Shown piece by piece: positions 49,800 through 59,415 of a DNA stretch of 64,000 bases. Source of the DNA: Gammaproteobacteria bacterium. Lineage in GTDB: Bacteria; Pseudomonadota; Gammaproteobacteria; Ga0077536. Under the pieces are notes generated by a model. The model did not search any database, was not told where the DNA came from, and was given only the letters and a program-made list of their open reading frames with translations. A program made the position numbers and the translations under genes. The DNA lies in the NCBI GenBank assembly GCA_020849475.1, contig JADLGE010000079.1, positions 119,267-183,266 on the forward strand. Reading direction: 5' to 3'. Position 1 is the stretch's first letter; each line of letters starts with the position of its first letter.

Positions 49800-51103
49800 G
49801 ACGGCTGTACACGGCGCTGTTCGCGCTGCTGGTGCCGGCGCTGCTGGCGCGGCTGTACCTGCGCAGCCGCCACGCGGGCACGACCGCACTGCGCTGGCGT
49901 GAGCGGCTCGGCTATTACCGCGAGCCGGCCAAGGGCGGCGCGCCGATCTGGATACACGCCGTCTCGGTGGGCGAGACCATGGCGGCGGTGCCCTTGGTGC
50001 GCGCGCTGCAGGAACAGTTCGAAGACCGCTCGATATTGCTCACCACCACCACCGCCACCGGCGCCGATACGGTGGCGCGCATGCTGGGCGACAGCGTGCA
50101 GCACGCCTTTTTTCCCTACGACCTGCCGAGCGCCGTGCAGCGTTTCGTCGAACACTTTCGCCCGCGCATTCTGCTGGTGATGGAGACCGAGTTGTGGCCC
50201 AACACGCTCGCCGTGTGTCACCGTCGAGGGTTGCCCATCGTGCTGGCCAACGCGCGATTGTCGGCCCGTTCATTGCGCGGCTACCTGCGCGTCGCGGCCT
50301 TGAGTCGTGAAATCGTGCGCAGCATCGATCATATCGCCGCGCAGACCAGCGATGACGCCGCGCGCTTCATCCGCCTCGGCGCGGATCCGCAGCGGCTGGC
50401 AGTGATCGGCAGTCTCAAATTCGATCTCGACTTGCCGGCCAGCGTGCATGAGCAGGCAGCGGCAGTGCGCCGCGATCTCGGCGTCAATCGCCCTTTGTTG
50501 ATGGCGGCCAGCACGCGCGAAGGCGAAGAGGCGCTGGTGCTGGACGCGTTCGCGCATATCACGGCGCAATTGCCCCACGCATTGCTGCTGCTGGTGCCGC
50601 GCCATCCGGAGCGATTCGATGAAGTCGCGCAGTTGTGCGCCAGTCGAGGAGTGCGCTTTCGGCGTCGCAGCCAGAGCGCTCAGTGCGACGAGCAGGACCA
50701 GGTGTACCTGCTCGACAGCATGGGCGAATTGCCGCGTCACTATGCGGCCGCCGATGTGGCCTTCGTGGGCGGCAGTCTGCTGCCTTTCGGCGGCCACAAT
50801 GTGCTCGAGCCCGCGGTGCTCGGGCGCCCGGTGCTGGTCGGACCGCACACCTTCAATTTCACCGAGATTGTGCGCCTGCTGGAAGACGCGGGCGCGCTGG
50901 TGGTGGTGGCCGATGCGCGCGCGTTGGCGCAGGCGGCATTGCACTGGCTGCGCGACAGCAATGAACGTGACCGCGTGGGCGGCGTGGCGCGCGACATCGT
51001 CCATCGCCATCGTGGCGCCACCCATCGCACCGTCGGCGTGGTGCGTGAATTGCTCGGCGTGGCGCCGCTTTCTCATCAAGCCGTGCATGACGGCAGCCGC
51101 TAA
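49796..51103 (+). CDS. waaA: Kdo transferase WaaA, with no standard start codon in place
   Basis: The protein aligns from [23 protein letters not shown] (membrane anchor) through [59 protein letters not shown] and [18 protein letters not shown], the GT30 family that adds Kdo to lipid A. About 435 residues (E. coli 425). By alignment the start should be at ATC 49793 or CTG 49796, overlapping the hldD stop. No ATG, GTG or TTG lies near in frame until GTG 49832, which would delete most of the anchor. The start here is therefore provisional: either a rare codon used by coupling, or a sequence error. Confidence 0.9.
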   Translation: MRRLYTALFALLVPALLARLYLRSRHAGTTALRWRERLGYYREPAKGGAPIWIHAVSVGETMAAVPLVRALQEQFEDRSILLTTTTATGADTVARMLGDSVQHAFFPYDLPSAVQRFVEHFRPRILLVMETELWPNTLAVCHRRGLPIVLANARLSARSLRGYLRVAALSREIVRSIDHIAAQTSDDAARFIRLGADPQRLAVIGSLKFDLDLPASVHEQAAAVRRDLGVNRPLLMAASTREGEEALVLDAFAHITAQLPHALLLLVPRHPERFDEVAQLCASRGVRFRRRSQSAQCDEQDQVYLLDSMGELPRHYAAADVAFVGGSLLPFGGHNVLEPAVLGRPVLVGPHTFNFTEIVRLLEDAGALVVVADARALAQAALHWLRDSNERDRVGGVARDIVHRHRGATHRTVGVVRELLGVAPLSHQAVHDGSR

Positions 51104-51181
51104 GCGCCTGGTCATGCGCTGTGGGCATGAAATCCCAACGAGGACTCATAAACTTTTCGCCGCGGCGCCGAGTCCCAGTCT

Positions 51182-51187
51182 TATAAT
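51182..51187 (+). promoter_or_regulatory. Perfect TATAAT -10 box upstream of the glycine-zipper gene
   Basis: TATAAT 29 bases before the ATG with no recognisable -35 in the GC-rich DNA upstream. It may depend on RpoS or on an activator. Confidence 0.45.
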
Positions 51188-51215
51188 TGCGTGAACTGAA
51201 ACGGAGTAGCCATCC

Positions 51216-51824
51216 ATGAGCGTCGTCAGAGCCTTGAGAGCCCCCCTCGCCATGTCTTTAATCGTGCTCGGCGCAGCATCTGCGCAGGCCCAGCAGGGCG
51301 GCGCGTTCGTATATCCCAAAGCCGGCCAGTCCGAACAGCAGCAGTCCAAGGATCGATTTGAATGCCATCAATGGGCCGTGCAGCAGACCGGCTTCGATCC
51401 CAGCACTGCGCCGCCGGTCGCTTCCGCGCCGCCGCCCGGCGCCTATGGGCAACCGGTGCAACAGCAGCCTCAGCCGCAGCGTAGTGGCGGCGGCTTTCTC
51501 GGTATCGGCAATGGCGGCATGTTGCCGGGCAGCGGTGTGATGGGTGATGCCGCGACAGGTGCGGCCCTGGGTGCTGCCGGTGGCGCGATTGCCGGCAATG
51601 CCGGCCAGGGTGCGGCGATAGGCGCGGTGGCATCGACGCTGTTCGGCGCCCTGAACCGTGCGACCGACAAGCCGGCGCCGCCCCCGCAGCCGCAGGCCAA
51701 CGTCTACCAGCAACAACAGCAGGCCGCCGCCGCGCAGGATTACAACCAACGTCTGCAGATGACCAACGACTACAACCGCGCGTTTGGCACCTGCATGACG
51801 GCGCGTAATTACACGGTTAATTAA
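51216..51824 (+). CDS. Exported glycine-zipper domain protein
   Basis: A 202-residue protein with a signal peptide (cleavage near AQA-QQGG), a segment with two cysteines' worth of redox potential (C50 in DRFECHQWAVQQTGFDP, later GTCMTARNY), a Pro/Gln-rich linker, and a glycine-zipper helix pair (GDAATGAALGAAGGAIAGNAGQGAAIGAVASTLFG) able to insert in or pack against membranes. A Gln-rich C-terminus follows. The start has GGAG 8 bases upstream. Similar proteins are common in gammaproteobacteria; function unknown, probably outer-membrane or periplasmic. Confidence 0.75.
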   Translation: MSVVRALRAPLAMSLIVLGAASAQAQQGGAFVYPKAGQSEQQQSKDRFECHQWAVQQTGFDPSTAPPVASAPPPGAYGQPVQQQPQPQRSGGGFLGIGNGGMLPGSGVMGDAATGAALGAAGGAIAGNAGQGAAIGAVASTLFGALNRATDKPAPPPQPQANVYQQQQQAAAAQDYNQRLQMTNDYNRAFGTCMTARNYTVN

Positions 51825-51885
51825 AGCGGCAATCAAACGAAGAGAGGGCGTGGCGCATCGCCAGGTGCGCAGCGCGTTCTGGCGA

Positions 51886-51907
51886 GGTCACGTTGTGCAA
51901 CGTGACC
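51886..51907. repeat. 10-bp inverted repeat between convergent glycine-zipper and isochorismatase genes
   Basis: GGTCACGTTG, TG, CAACGTGACC. Perfect arms, no T-tract. It lies just past the ends of two convergent genes and probably acts as a transcription barrier or 3'-end hairpin. Confidence 0.5.
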
Positions 51908-51929
51908 GTCAGCATGTTGATGCGCGCGT

Positions 51930-52511
51930 TCAGCGCAGCAGGGTTTGAATGGCCTTGAAGTGCGGATGCTGGGCATCGCGCAACCATTCGAATACCACCG
52001 ATTCCGCACTCACCACCTGCACCGCCGCCTGACGCAGGCGATCAAGCGCGTTCTGATAGTTTTCCAGGCGTCGCGAACAGATGGCGTCTTCCACCACCAG
52101 CACCTGCTGGCCCTGGGCGCGCAGATCAAACGCGGTCTGCAGGATGCATATGTGGGCTTCCATGCCGACCAGCACCACCTGACGACGCGCGAGATTGCCG
52201 AGTGCGGCGTTGAAGTCCTGACCGTCGCAGCACGAGAACGTGGTCTTGGTGAAGGCCTGCGTCGCCTTCGGCAGCGCGTCGGCAACCGCTGCATGGGTGT
52301 TGCCCAGACCTTGCGGGTACTGCTCGGTGCACAGCACCGGAATTTCCAGCAAGCCTGCCGCGCGAGCCAGCAGACAGGCGTTCAGCAGCACGCGGTTCAA
52401 TACTTTGCCGGGCATCGCATCGCCGAGGCGCTGCTGCAGATCACACACCACCAGCACAGACTGGGCGGCGTCGCATTTGGCAATGGCCGGGCTGACGGGC
52501 GAAGCGGACAT
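51930..52511 (-). CDS. Isochorismatase-family hydrolase
   Basis: A 193-residue cysteine hydrolase with the triad D24 (VVCDLQQR), K89 (FTKTTFS) and C122 (GMEAHICI). Length and sequence fit the small stand-alone nicotinamidase-like/YcaC-type members whose substrates are mostly unknown. It is the last gene of the operon after tolC (17-base gap). Confidence 0.88.
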   Translation of the reverse strand: MSASPVSPAIAKCDAAQSVLVVCDLQQRLGDAMPGKVLNRVLLNACLLARAAGLLEIPVLCTEQYPQGLGNTHAAVADALPKATQAFTKTTFSCCDGQDFNAALGNLARRQVVLVGMEAHICILQTAFDLRAQGQQVLVVEDAICSRRLENYQNALDRLRQAAVQVVSAESVVFEWLRDAQHPHFKAIQTLLR

Positions 52512-52528
52512 GGCCGGGACTCCTTGGC

Positions 52529-53914
52529 TCAGGGGGCGGGCGCCGCGACGCTGGTTGGCGACGCGTTGCCATTGTCGACCAGCCAGCCATTGGCGGCGAC
52601 CAGATCGTCGGGCTCGAGACTGCCGGCGGCTTTTTTCAAGCGCAAAGTTTCAATGATGTAGTCGTAGCGCGCCCGGGCGAAGTCGCGTTTCGCCTGGTAG
52701 AGACTGCGCTCGGCGGCAACCACGTCGACCGCGGTCCGCGTTCCCACTTCAAAACCCGCACGCGTGGATTCCAGCGCCGTTTGCGACGACACCACGGCCT
52801 GGCCGAAGGCTTTCACGGCACTGATCTTGGTCACCACACCGAGATAAGCTTCGCGCGTTTCACGGTGCACGGCGCGACGTGTCTGCTCGAGGCGCTCGAG
52901 ACTGGCATTGCTGTCGTGTTCCGCCGCGCGCGTGCGCGAGACCACCTGACCGCCTTCATACAGCGGCACCGTGACCTGCACACCAATATCGTTTTGCTCG
53001 ACCGACGAATTGCCGAAGCGGCCGCCCTGCTTGTTGAAGCTGTGTCCGCCAACAATGTCGAAGCTCGGGTAGTGGCCGGCGTACTGGCGACGGATTTCCT
53101 GGTGGGCTATTTCAGCGGCGACATTGGCGGCCGCCAGGCTGAGATTGCGTTCCAGCGCGGTGGCGGTCCAGCGCTCGATGTCGAGCGGCTCGGGCACCAC
53201 CAGCGGTAGATGCTCGCCGAGCGGCGCCAGATCGAGATCGTAATTGGCCGTCACTTCGCGCAAGGCTTCGTTGGCGTTCTCTACATCGTTTTCGGCGCCG
53301 ATCTCGGCGGCCTGCGCGCGGTCGTAGCCGGCCTGCGCTTCCTGCACGTCGGTGATTGCGATCAAGCCCACCTGAAAACGCTGCTGGGCCTGTTCGAGTT
53401 GGCTCTTCAGCGATTGGGTCTCGGCCTTGGCGAACACCAGGCTGTCGTGCGCGGCGAGTTGATTGAAGTAACGTTCAGCCACACGCAGCATGAGATCCTG
53501 ACGCGCGGCCAGCACTTCGTACTGCGCCTGCTGCAGGCGCTGGTCGGCCTGGCGCAGGGCCACGTAGCGGTCGTGGTGGTAGACCGGCTGCGAGAGGTTG
53601 ATGCGGTATTCCTTGTTGGCGTAGGTCGGGCTGTTGTCACTGCCGGCGATGCTGAAGCCGCCGGACAGGGATTGCTCGATATGCGAGATGCCGGCAGTGA
53701 AATTGATATTCGGCAGCCACAGCTGCGCGCGCGCCTGCGGAATGCCTTCGGCGACCGACAGCGCCTGTTCCTGGGCTTCGCGATACTGCGGATCGGACTG
53801 CTCGGCGGCGTCCAGCGCGCCGAGCAGATCGGTATGCGCGGCGGCCGGCAGGGCGGTGCAGAGCAGCAGCACATGCACGAGCGGGCGCAGCGTGCGCCGG
53901 GTACTGCGAGGCAT
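52529..53914 (-). CDS. tolC: TolC-family outer membrane efflux protein
   Basis: A 461-residue protein from ATG 53914: signal peptide (cleavage near AAA-HTD), then two homologous halves of alpha-helical barrel and beta-barrel, with DLLGALDAAEQSDPQYREAQEQ, YRINLSQPVYH and GVQVTVPLYEGGQVVSRTRAAEHD, typical of TIGR01844 (TolC). It forms the exit duct for type I secretion and multidrug pumps. It follows the rhodanese gene after 41 bases; the PCMT-rhodanese-tolC order is seen in other gammaproteobacteria. Confidence 0.93.
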   Translation of the reverse strand: MPRSTRRTLRPLVHVLLLCTALPAAAHTDLLGALDAAEQSDPQYREAQEQALSVAEGIPQARAQLWLPNINFTAGISHIEQSLSGGFSIAGSDNSPTYANKEYRINLSQPVYHHDRYVALRQADQRLQQAQYEVLAARQDLMLRVAERYFNQLAAHDSLVFAKAETQSLKSQLEQAQQRFQVGLIAITDVQEAQAGYDRAQAAEIGAENDVENANEALREVTANYDLDLAPLGEHLPLVVPEPLDIERWTATALERNLSLAAANVAAEIAHQEIRRQYAGHYPSFDIVGGHSFNKQGGRFGNSSVEQNDIGVQVTVPLYEGGQVVSRTRAAEHDSNASLERLEQTRRAVHRETREAYLGVVTKISAVKAFGQAVVSSQTALESTRAGFEVGTRTAVDVVAAERSLYQAKRDFARARYDYIIETLRLKKAAGSLEPDDLVAANGWLVDNGNASPTSVAAPAP

Positions 53915-53955
53915 GCTGACGAAAGACCTCGGTCGTGGTGAATTTCGCGGCACTG

Positions 53956-54270
53956 TCAGTAGCGTGCCAGCGCCGGGTCGACCACGGCCGCCCACGCGTC
54001 AATGCCACCGTCGAGATTGGCGACATCCTTGAAGCCATTGGCGAGCAGAAAGTGTGCGACCTGCATGCTGCGCATGCCGTGATGGCACATCACGACCAGC
54101 GGCTGGTCGGCAGGAATGTCGGCGAGCCGCGCCGGAATTTCACCCATCGGGATGTGCAGGGCGCCGGCGACATGCACCAGCTCGTGTTCCCAAGGCTCGC
54201 GCACATCCAACAATCGCACGCTGGACTGCGCATGCAGTGTGGCGGCCTCGGAAGCACTCAACTCGCGCAT
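53956..54270 (-). CDS. Single-domain rhodanese
   Basis: A 104-residue protein from ATG 54270. Rhodanese blocks: RLLDVREPWEHELVHVAGALHIPMGEIP and the catalytic loop VVMCHHGMRSMQVA (six-residue loop from Cys), as in GlpE-like sulfurtransferases. It sits between the PCMT-like gene (10 bases upstream) and tolC. Sulfur acceptor unknown. Confidence 0.9.
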   Translation of the reverse strand: MRELSASEAATLHAQSSVRLLDVREPWEHELVHVAGALHIPMGEIPARLADIPADQPLVVMCHHGMRSMQVAHFLLANGFKDVANLDGGIDAWAAVVDPALARY

Positions 54271-54280
54271 GATGCGGTGC

Positions 54281-54940
54281 TCAGAACTGGAATTCGGGTT
54301 TGCATTCCGCGCCAATCAAAGGCGCCAGCTCGGTTTCGAACAGACTCTCCACCGACCAACTGTCCTTGGCGATGCGGGTGATGAGCAGCGCTTCCATGAC
54401 CGGTGCATTGCCGACCACGATGAACATGCGGCCATTGAGACTCAACTGCTGTTCAATCAGGGCGCGTCGCTCGGGTGACGAGCCGGTTACGACGATGACG
54501 TCATAGGGCTCGGCGGTGCTCCAGCCATCGACCGCATTGCCCACATGCAGAGCGACATTGCCGATATTGGCATTGCGCAGATTGTGTTTGGCGCGCGCCG
54601 ACAGGTCGTCGAAGATTTCAATGCTGGTGACATGGGCGGCGAGGGAGGCCAACAGCGCGGTCAGGTAACCACTGCCGGTGCCGATCTCGAGCACCCGGTC
54701 GGCGCGCCGCACGTCCAGCGCCTGCAGCAGGCGTGCTTCGATCTTGGGCTGCATCATCGCCTGGCCATGGCCGAGCTCAATGGCGGTGTCACTGAAGGCG
54801 AGCTGGCGGTAGGCGTCCGGCACGAAGCGTTCGCGGTGGACTTTCGAGCAGGCTTCAAGAACGTTGGCGTCGAGCACTTCCCACGTTCTGATCTGCTGCT
54901 CGACCATGTTGAAGCGTGCGGTTTCGAAATCCATAGTCAT
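54281..54940 (-). CDS. Protein-L-isoaspartate methyltransferase-like protein (second copy)
   Basis: A 219-residue protein of the PCMT family: FNMVEQQIRTWEVLD, HRERFVPDAYRQLAFSD, QAMMQPKIEARLLQAL, SAM motif VLEIGTGSGYLTAL and PYDVIVVTGSSPE. It differs from the pcm gene at 13.9 kb: the substrate loop (GQTISQP) is replaced by GQAMMQP, so it may act on another substrate. It is the first gene of the PCMT-rhodanese-tolC-isochorismatase operon. Confidence 0.85.
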   Translation of the reverse strand: MTMDFETARFNMVEQQIRTWEVLDANVLEACSKVHRERFVPDAYRQLAFSDTAIELGHGQAMMQPKIEARLLQALDVRRADRVLEIGTGSGYLTALLASLAAHVTSIEIFDDLSARAKHNLRNANIGNVALHVGNAVDGWSTAEPYDVIVVTGSSPERRALIEQQLSLNGRMFIVVGNAPVMEALLITRIAKDSWSVESLFETELAPLIGAECKPEFQF

Positions 54941-55049
54941 GTTCTGGCTGGCTCACGGTGACACAAACGCCGGCCGGAGGCGGCGGGCTTTGCATTATAT
55001 GCGCGCAGTCGAGCCACCAGCCAGCCTTACGCTGGACGAAGCTGCATCG

Positions 55050-56066
55050 TCAGGCCGCGTCTGGCGCAGGCGCGGCGGCGGCCATCGCGGCGAGTGCGTG
55101 CTCGATGACTTCGCGTCCGGCGCCGGGACGGTGCGCGTTCTCGCTCAGTTCGCGGCGCCAGCGGCGCCCGCCGGCCTGGCCCTGGAACAGGGTCAGCAAG
55201 TGGCGCGTGATGTGATGGAGCTCGGTGCCCGCCGCGAGTTCGTCGTCGACGTAAGCAAGATAACGATGCAGGCAGTCCGCGCGCGACGCGGGAGCGTCGT
55301 TGCTCGCCCCGAACAGGGCCGCGTCGATGGCTGCGAGGGCATAGGGATTGTCATAGGCGGCGCGGCCTAGCATCACACCATCGACCTCACGCACGTGGGA
55401 CAGCGCCTCGTTGACCGTGACGATGCCGCCGTTGATGACGATGACCGCGTTCGGCAGCTCACGGCGCAGCCGATAGACCCAGGCGTATTCCAGCGGCGGG
55501 ACCTCGCGGTTCTCGCGTGGGCTCAAGCCCGACAGCCAGGCTTTGCGCGCATGCACGTGAAACACCTGGCAGCCGCTTGCGTACAGGCGCTGCACGAATT
55601 CGGCGAAGTATTCGTAGCTGTACAAATCGTCGATGCCGAGCCGCGTTTTAACGCTGACCGTGACGGTGTCCGGCACGGCCTCAAGCAGCGCCTGCACACA
55701 CTCCGCGACCAGCGCCGGCTTGGCCATGAGGCAGGCGCCGAAATCGGCCGCCTGGACGCGGTCGCTCGGACAGCCACAGTTGAGATTGACCTCCTGGTAG
55801 CCGTGCGCCACGCACAGGCCTGCGGCGGCCGCCAGTTCTGAGGGGGCGCTGCCACCGAGTTGCACCGCCAGCGGTTGTTCAATGGCGTGATGACGCAACA
55901 GCGCCTGCGTGTCGCCGCGCAGGATGGCGCGCGCCGTCAGCATTTCGGTGTAGAGCCGCGCGTGCGGAGCTAGCAGCCGCGCGAGGTGACGAAAGTGCCT
56001 GTCGGTCTTCTGCATCATCGGTGCTATGCACAGGCGCCATTGGCGTGGGTCGAGTGCAGGGGTCAT
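55050..56066 (-). CDS. dusA: tRNA-dihydrouridine(20/20a) synthase
   Basis: A 338-residue flavoprotein with APMMQKTDRHFRHLARL, the catalytic cysteine in VNLNCGCPSDRVQ, HARKAWLSGLSPRENREVPPL (a DusA signature) and GVMLGRAAYDNPY. It reduces U20/U20a in tRNA. The start overlaps the mutH stop by 4 bases (ATGA). It is the last gene of map-glnD-mutH-dusA. Confidence 0.94.
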   Translation of the reverse strand: MTPALDPRQWRLCIAPMMQKTDRHFRHLARLLAPHARLYTEMLTARAILRGDTQALLRHHAIEQPLAVQLGGSAPSELAAAAGLCVAHGYQEVNLNCGCPSDRVQAADFGACLMAKPALVAECVQALLEAVPDTVTVSVKTRLGIDDLYSYEYFAEFVQRLYASGCQVFHVHARKAWLSGLSPRENREVPPLEYAWVYRLRRELPNAVIVINGGIVTVNEALSHVREVDGVMLGRAAYDNPYALAAIDAALFGASNDAPASRADCLHRYLAYVDDELAAGTELHHITRHLLTLFQGQAGGRRWRRELSENAHRPGAGREVIEHALAAMAAAAPAPDAA

Positions 56067-56734
56067 GGCTGTCTGGTCGCATTCAATACTGTGTGGGTGA
56101 AACCTGCGCGCAGGTAGAAGCCGCGCGGCAGGGTGGCGGCGGGTGCGCCGCCGCTATCGCCGACCGCGCGCAGGGCGCGACCGTTGGCCGCCTTGGGGCG
56201 AATCTGCAGCGCCTGTCCGAGCCGTGCATCCAGCAAATCAAAGCGGCCGGTGGCGAGCAGCTCCATGTGCTCTTCCCAGTCCGCGCGCAGCACGTTTTCC
56301 TGTTCATGACTCGGGCTCCACAGTTGCGCCACGCCGAAGCGTCGCGCAGCCAGCGGCAGTTCGGCGCGATACTCCACCGGCATCCACAGTACGCGACTGA
56401 GCTTCAAGCGCACGGTCGAGCGCTGCCAGTGCTGGCCGATGAGTTCGCCGAGTTCGACGCTGCACACGTGGGTCGACTCGCGCGGTTTGCCGTCGACACC
56501 GACCGGAATGGTCTTCAGTTCGATGCCGAGTTCCGTGAAGTCGGGCAGCGGACGTGAACTGGCGGTCGCGCCGAGGGCGGTTTCGACCAGTTCACCGAGC
56601 CAGCCCTTGTGATGACGCAGGTCGCGCGGCACGGCTTGCGCAACCGCTTGCGCCATGTCGCCGACGGTCATGCCCGCCCAGCGCCGCGCTCGCGACACGA
56701 GTTCCGCTTCATCCCGCGGCGGCGCGATGCTCAT
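56063..56734 (-). CDS. mutH: DNA mismatch repair endonuclease MutH
   Basis: A 223-residue protein (E. coli 229) with the D-(E)xK catalytic set D65, E72, K74 in PDFTELGIELKTIP, preceded by KGWLGELVETALGA, and the later block VLRADWEEHMELLATG. It nicks the unmethylated strand at hemimethylated GATC near a mismatch recognised by MutS-MutL. MutH occurs only in gammaproteobacteria that use Dam methylation. It overlaps glnD and dusA by 4 bases each. Confidence 0.93.
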   Translation of the reverse strand: MSIAPPRDEAELVSRARRWAGMTVGDMAQAVAQAVPRDLRHHKGWLGELVETALGATASSRPLPDFTELGIELKTIPVGVDGKPRESTHVCSVELGELIGQHWQRSTVRLKLSRVLWMPVEYRAELPLAARRFGVAQLWSPSHEQENVLRADWEEHMELLATGRFDLLDARLGQALQIRPKAANGRALRAVGDSGGAPAATLPRGFYLRAGFTHTVLNATRQP

Positions 56735-59415
56735 GTCAGCGCCGCGACGATGAGATCACGCAGACGCGTCTGCGCCGCCGGGTCGCTGAATGGCCGCTGG
56801 CGTCTGTCGGTGATGTAGAAATAATCCTCGGCGCGTTCGCCAAAGGTGGCGATACGCGCGTCGACCAGGCTGACGCCGCATTGGTCCATGGCTCTGCCGA
56901 TCTCCGACAGCAGGCCGGGGCGGTCGACCGCGATGACTTCCATCACCGTGCGGCTGCGCCGCTCGTCCCGCGTAAATTGCACCACCGGCGTGAAATTGAA
57001 ATGGCGATGCTTGCGCAGGCTGCCCAAAGTGGCGTTGACCGCAGGACATTCACGCGCCAGCAGCGCACGCCGTACACCCTCGCCGATCTCTTCGCGCCGG
57101 GCGGCGTCCCGCACCGCGTCGCCGCTGTCGGCGTCGAGCACCATGTAGGTGTCGATGCTGAAGCCGGCGTCGGTGGTGATGATGCGCGCGTCCTGGATGT
57201 CGAGCCGCAGCCGGTCGAGGGCGGCGGTGGTGATGGCAAACAGTTGGTCCATGTCTGCGCAGTACACGAACACCGCCGCGCAGCCGCGCGCGGGCATGTC
57301 GCGCACCGCGACCAAGGGCGCATCGTCGGGCCTGGCAACGGTCACCACTTCGGCGTGCCAGGCTATTTCCTCGGGCCGATGGCGCAGAAAATATTCGGGC
57401 GCGAGACCACTCCAGAACCGTTCCAGGCGACCGGCCGGGATGTGAATCTGGCGATTCAGAAGGCAGGCGCGTGCTTCCTGACGCAATGCTTCAAGTCGCT
57501 CATCGAGTGCCAGCGGCGCTTCGGCGCCGCTGCGCAGATGGCGGCGCGTGGCGCTGAATAATTCGCCGAGCAGCGACGCTTTCCACGACGTCCACAAGTC
57601 CGGATTGGTGGCGCGTATGTCGGCGACCGTCAGCAGGTACAGGTAATCGAGATGGACCAGGTCGCCGACCTTGCGCGCGAAGTCGGCCACCACCGCCGGG
57701 TCGTAGATGTCCTTGCGCTGGGCGGTGGCGGACATCAACAGGTGATTGCGCACCAGCCACGCCACCAGGTGGATGTCGTAATTGCTGAAGCCGTGATCGC
57801 GGCAGAATTGCACGGCATCGTCGGCGCCGAGATCGGAATGGTCGCCCTGGCGGCCCTTGGCGATGTCATGGAACAGACCGCTGATATACAGGACCTCGAG
57901 CTTGGGCACGCGTGCGATCGCCTCGCTGCAATGGCGCGGCGGGATATCCTGTTCGGAAGGATGGGAAAAACGGCGCAGATTGCGTACCAGGCGCAAGGTA
58001 TGTTCGTCGACCGTGTAGATATGGAAGAGGTCGAACTGCATGAGGCCGGTGACGCGGGCAAAGGCCGGCAGGTAGGCAGCCAGCACTCCGTAACGATGCA
58101 TGCGCTCGAGTTCATGACCGATGCGTCGCGGCTGGCGCATGATCTCGAGAAACAGGCTGCGCGCGCGGATGTCGGCGCGGAATTTGTCGTTGATGTGATG
58201 CAGGTGCTCGCGAATGAGGCGGATGGTGCTGGCGCGCACGCCTTCGATTTCAGGGTGCTGCTGCATGAGCAGGAAGACTTCGAGCAGGGCACGCGGATTA
58301 CGCCGAAACACATGCTCGTCGCGTGCTTCGATATAGCCGTCGCGGATCTGGAAGCGACGGCCCAGCGGCTGCACCGGCAGTTCGCGCGCCGGATCGAGTG
58401 TCGCATCGCGAAACAGCGCCAGCAGCATGTCGTTCAGGCTCGCGAGCTCGCGCACGGTGCGATAGAAGTGTCGCATGAAGCGTTCGATGCCTTCATGGCC
58501 CTCACCGCTGAAGCCCAGCATCTGCGCGATACTGCGCTGGTGATCGAACAACAGGCGGTCCTCGCGGCGTCGCGCAACAAAATGCAACGCGCAACGCACC
58601 TGCCACAGGAAGCGCCGTCCCTGCTGCAAAGTCTGGCATTCATCGGCGGTCAAAAATCCGTGCGTCACGAGATCGCCGAGGCCGGCACCGCGAAAGTGGC
58701 GGTTGGTGACCCACGAGATGTTCTGGATATCCCTCAGCCCCCCGGGGCCATCCTTGACGTTGGGCTCGAGTTGGCCGAAGGCGTCGTCGTACTTGCGATA
58801 GCGGGCGCGCTGTTCAGCGAGCTTGGCGCCAAAGAATGTTTCGGCGGGCCAAATCGTATCGGGCCCGGTGACGGCGCGCATGGCGGCAAAGGGCACGGCG
58901 GCGCCGGTCAGCAGGCGCGCCTCCATGAGATTGGTCACCACGGTGACATCGCGCGCAGCTTCTTCGGCGCATTGCTCGACGTTGCGCACGCTGGTGCCAA
59001 CTTCGAGGCCGATGTCCCACAGAAAGGCCAGCCATTGCTCAAGCCTTTCACGCTCGTCGTCCTGCAAGGGCGCGCCGAGGATGACGGCGATATCCACATC
59101 GGAGCAGGGGTGCAGTTCGCCGCGGCCAAAGCCGCCAACGGCGGCCAGCGTATGCGGGCTGCCGGCGAGCCCGAATAACTCCCAGGTCAGTATCAGTTCG
59201 CGGGAAATTGCCCAGGCGCGCACGCGTACGCAGCGCTCGGCGTCGAGGTCGGCGCGAAACTGTGCGTCGAGGCGGGCATGGAGCGTGGCGTTGAGGGCGC
59301 GGCACACCTCCCGCGCGCGCTGATCCGGGGGCGCGCCGCGCAGCGCTGCGAGCGGCGCGAAATCGCTCTCGCCAATGATTTGACTGAGATCGCGAGTCGA
59401 CGCGATGGCGGTCAT
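56731..59415 (-). CDS. glnD: Bifunctional PII uridylyltransferase / uridylyl-removing enzyme
   Basis: An 894-residue protein. Nucleotidyltransferase domain GGFGRGELHPCSDVDIAVIL, a linker, an HD hydrolase domain (LYISGLFHDIAKGRQGDHS) and two C-terminal ACT domains. It uridylylates PII under nitrogen limitation and removes the group when glutamine is high. It lies between map (upstream, 4-base overlap) and mutH (downstream, 4-base overlap). Confidence 0.97.
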   Translation of the reverse strand: MTAIASTRDLSQIIGESDFAPLAALRGAPPDQRAREVCRALNATLHARLDAQFRADLDAERCVRVRAWAISRELILTWELFGLAGSPHTLAAVGGFGRGELHPCSDVDIAVILGAPLQDDERERLEQWLAFLWDIGLEVGTSVRNVEQCAEEAARDVTVVTNLMEARLLTGAAVPFAAMRAVTGPDTIWPAETFFGAKLAEQRARYRKYDDAFGQLEPNVKDGPGGLRDIQNISWVTNRHFRGAGLGDLVTHGFLTADECQTLQQGRRFLWQVRCALHFVARRREDRLLFDHQRSIAQMLGFSGEGHEGIERFMRHFYRTVRELASLNDMLLALFRDATLDPARELPVQPLGRRFQIRDGYIEARDEHVFRRNPRALLEVFLLMQQHPEIEGVRASTIRLIREHLHHINDKFRADIRARSLFLEIMRQPRRIGHELERMHRYGVLAAYLPAFARVTGLMQFDLFHIYTVDEHTLRLVRNLRRFSHPSEQDIPPRHCSEAIARVPKLEVLYISGLFHDIAKGRQGDHSDLGADDAVQFCRDHGFSNYDIHLVAWLVRNHLLMSATAQRKDIYDPAVVADFARKVGDLVHLDYLYLLTVADIRATNPDLWTSWKASLLGELFSATRRHLRSGAEAPLALDERLEALRQEARACLLNRQIHIPAGRLERFWSGLAPEYFLRHRPEEIAWHAEVVTVARPDDAPLVAVRDMPARGCAAVFVYCADMDQLFAITTAALDRLRLDIQDARIITTDAGFSIDTYMVLDADSGDAVRDAARREEIGEGVRRALLARECPAVNATLGSLRKHRHFNFTPVVQFTRDERRSRTVMEVIAVDRPGLLSEIGRAMDQCGVSLVDARIATFGERAEDYFYITDRRQRPFSDPAAQTRLRDLIVAALT

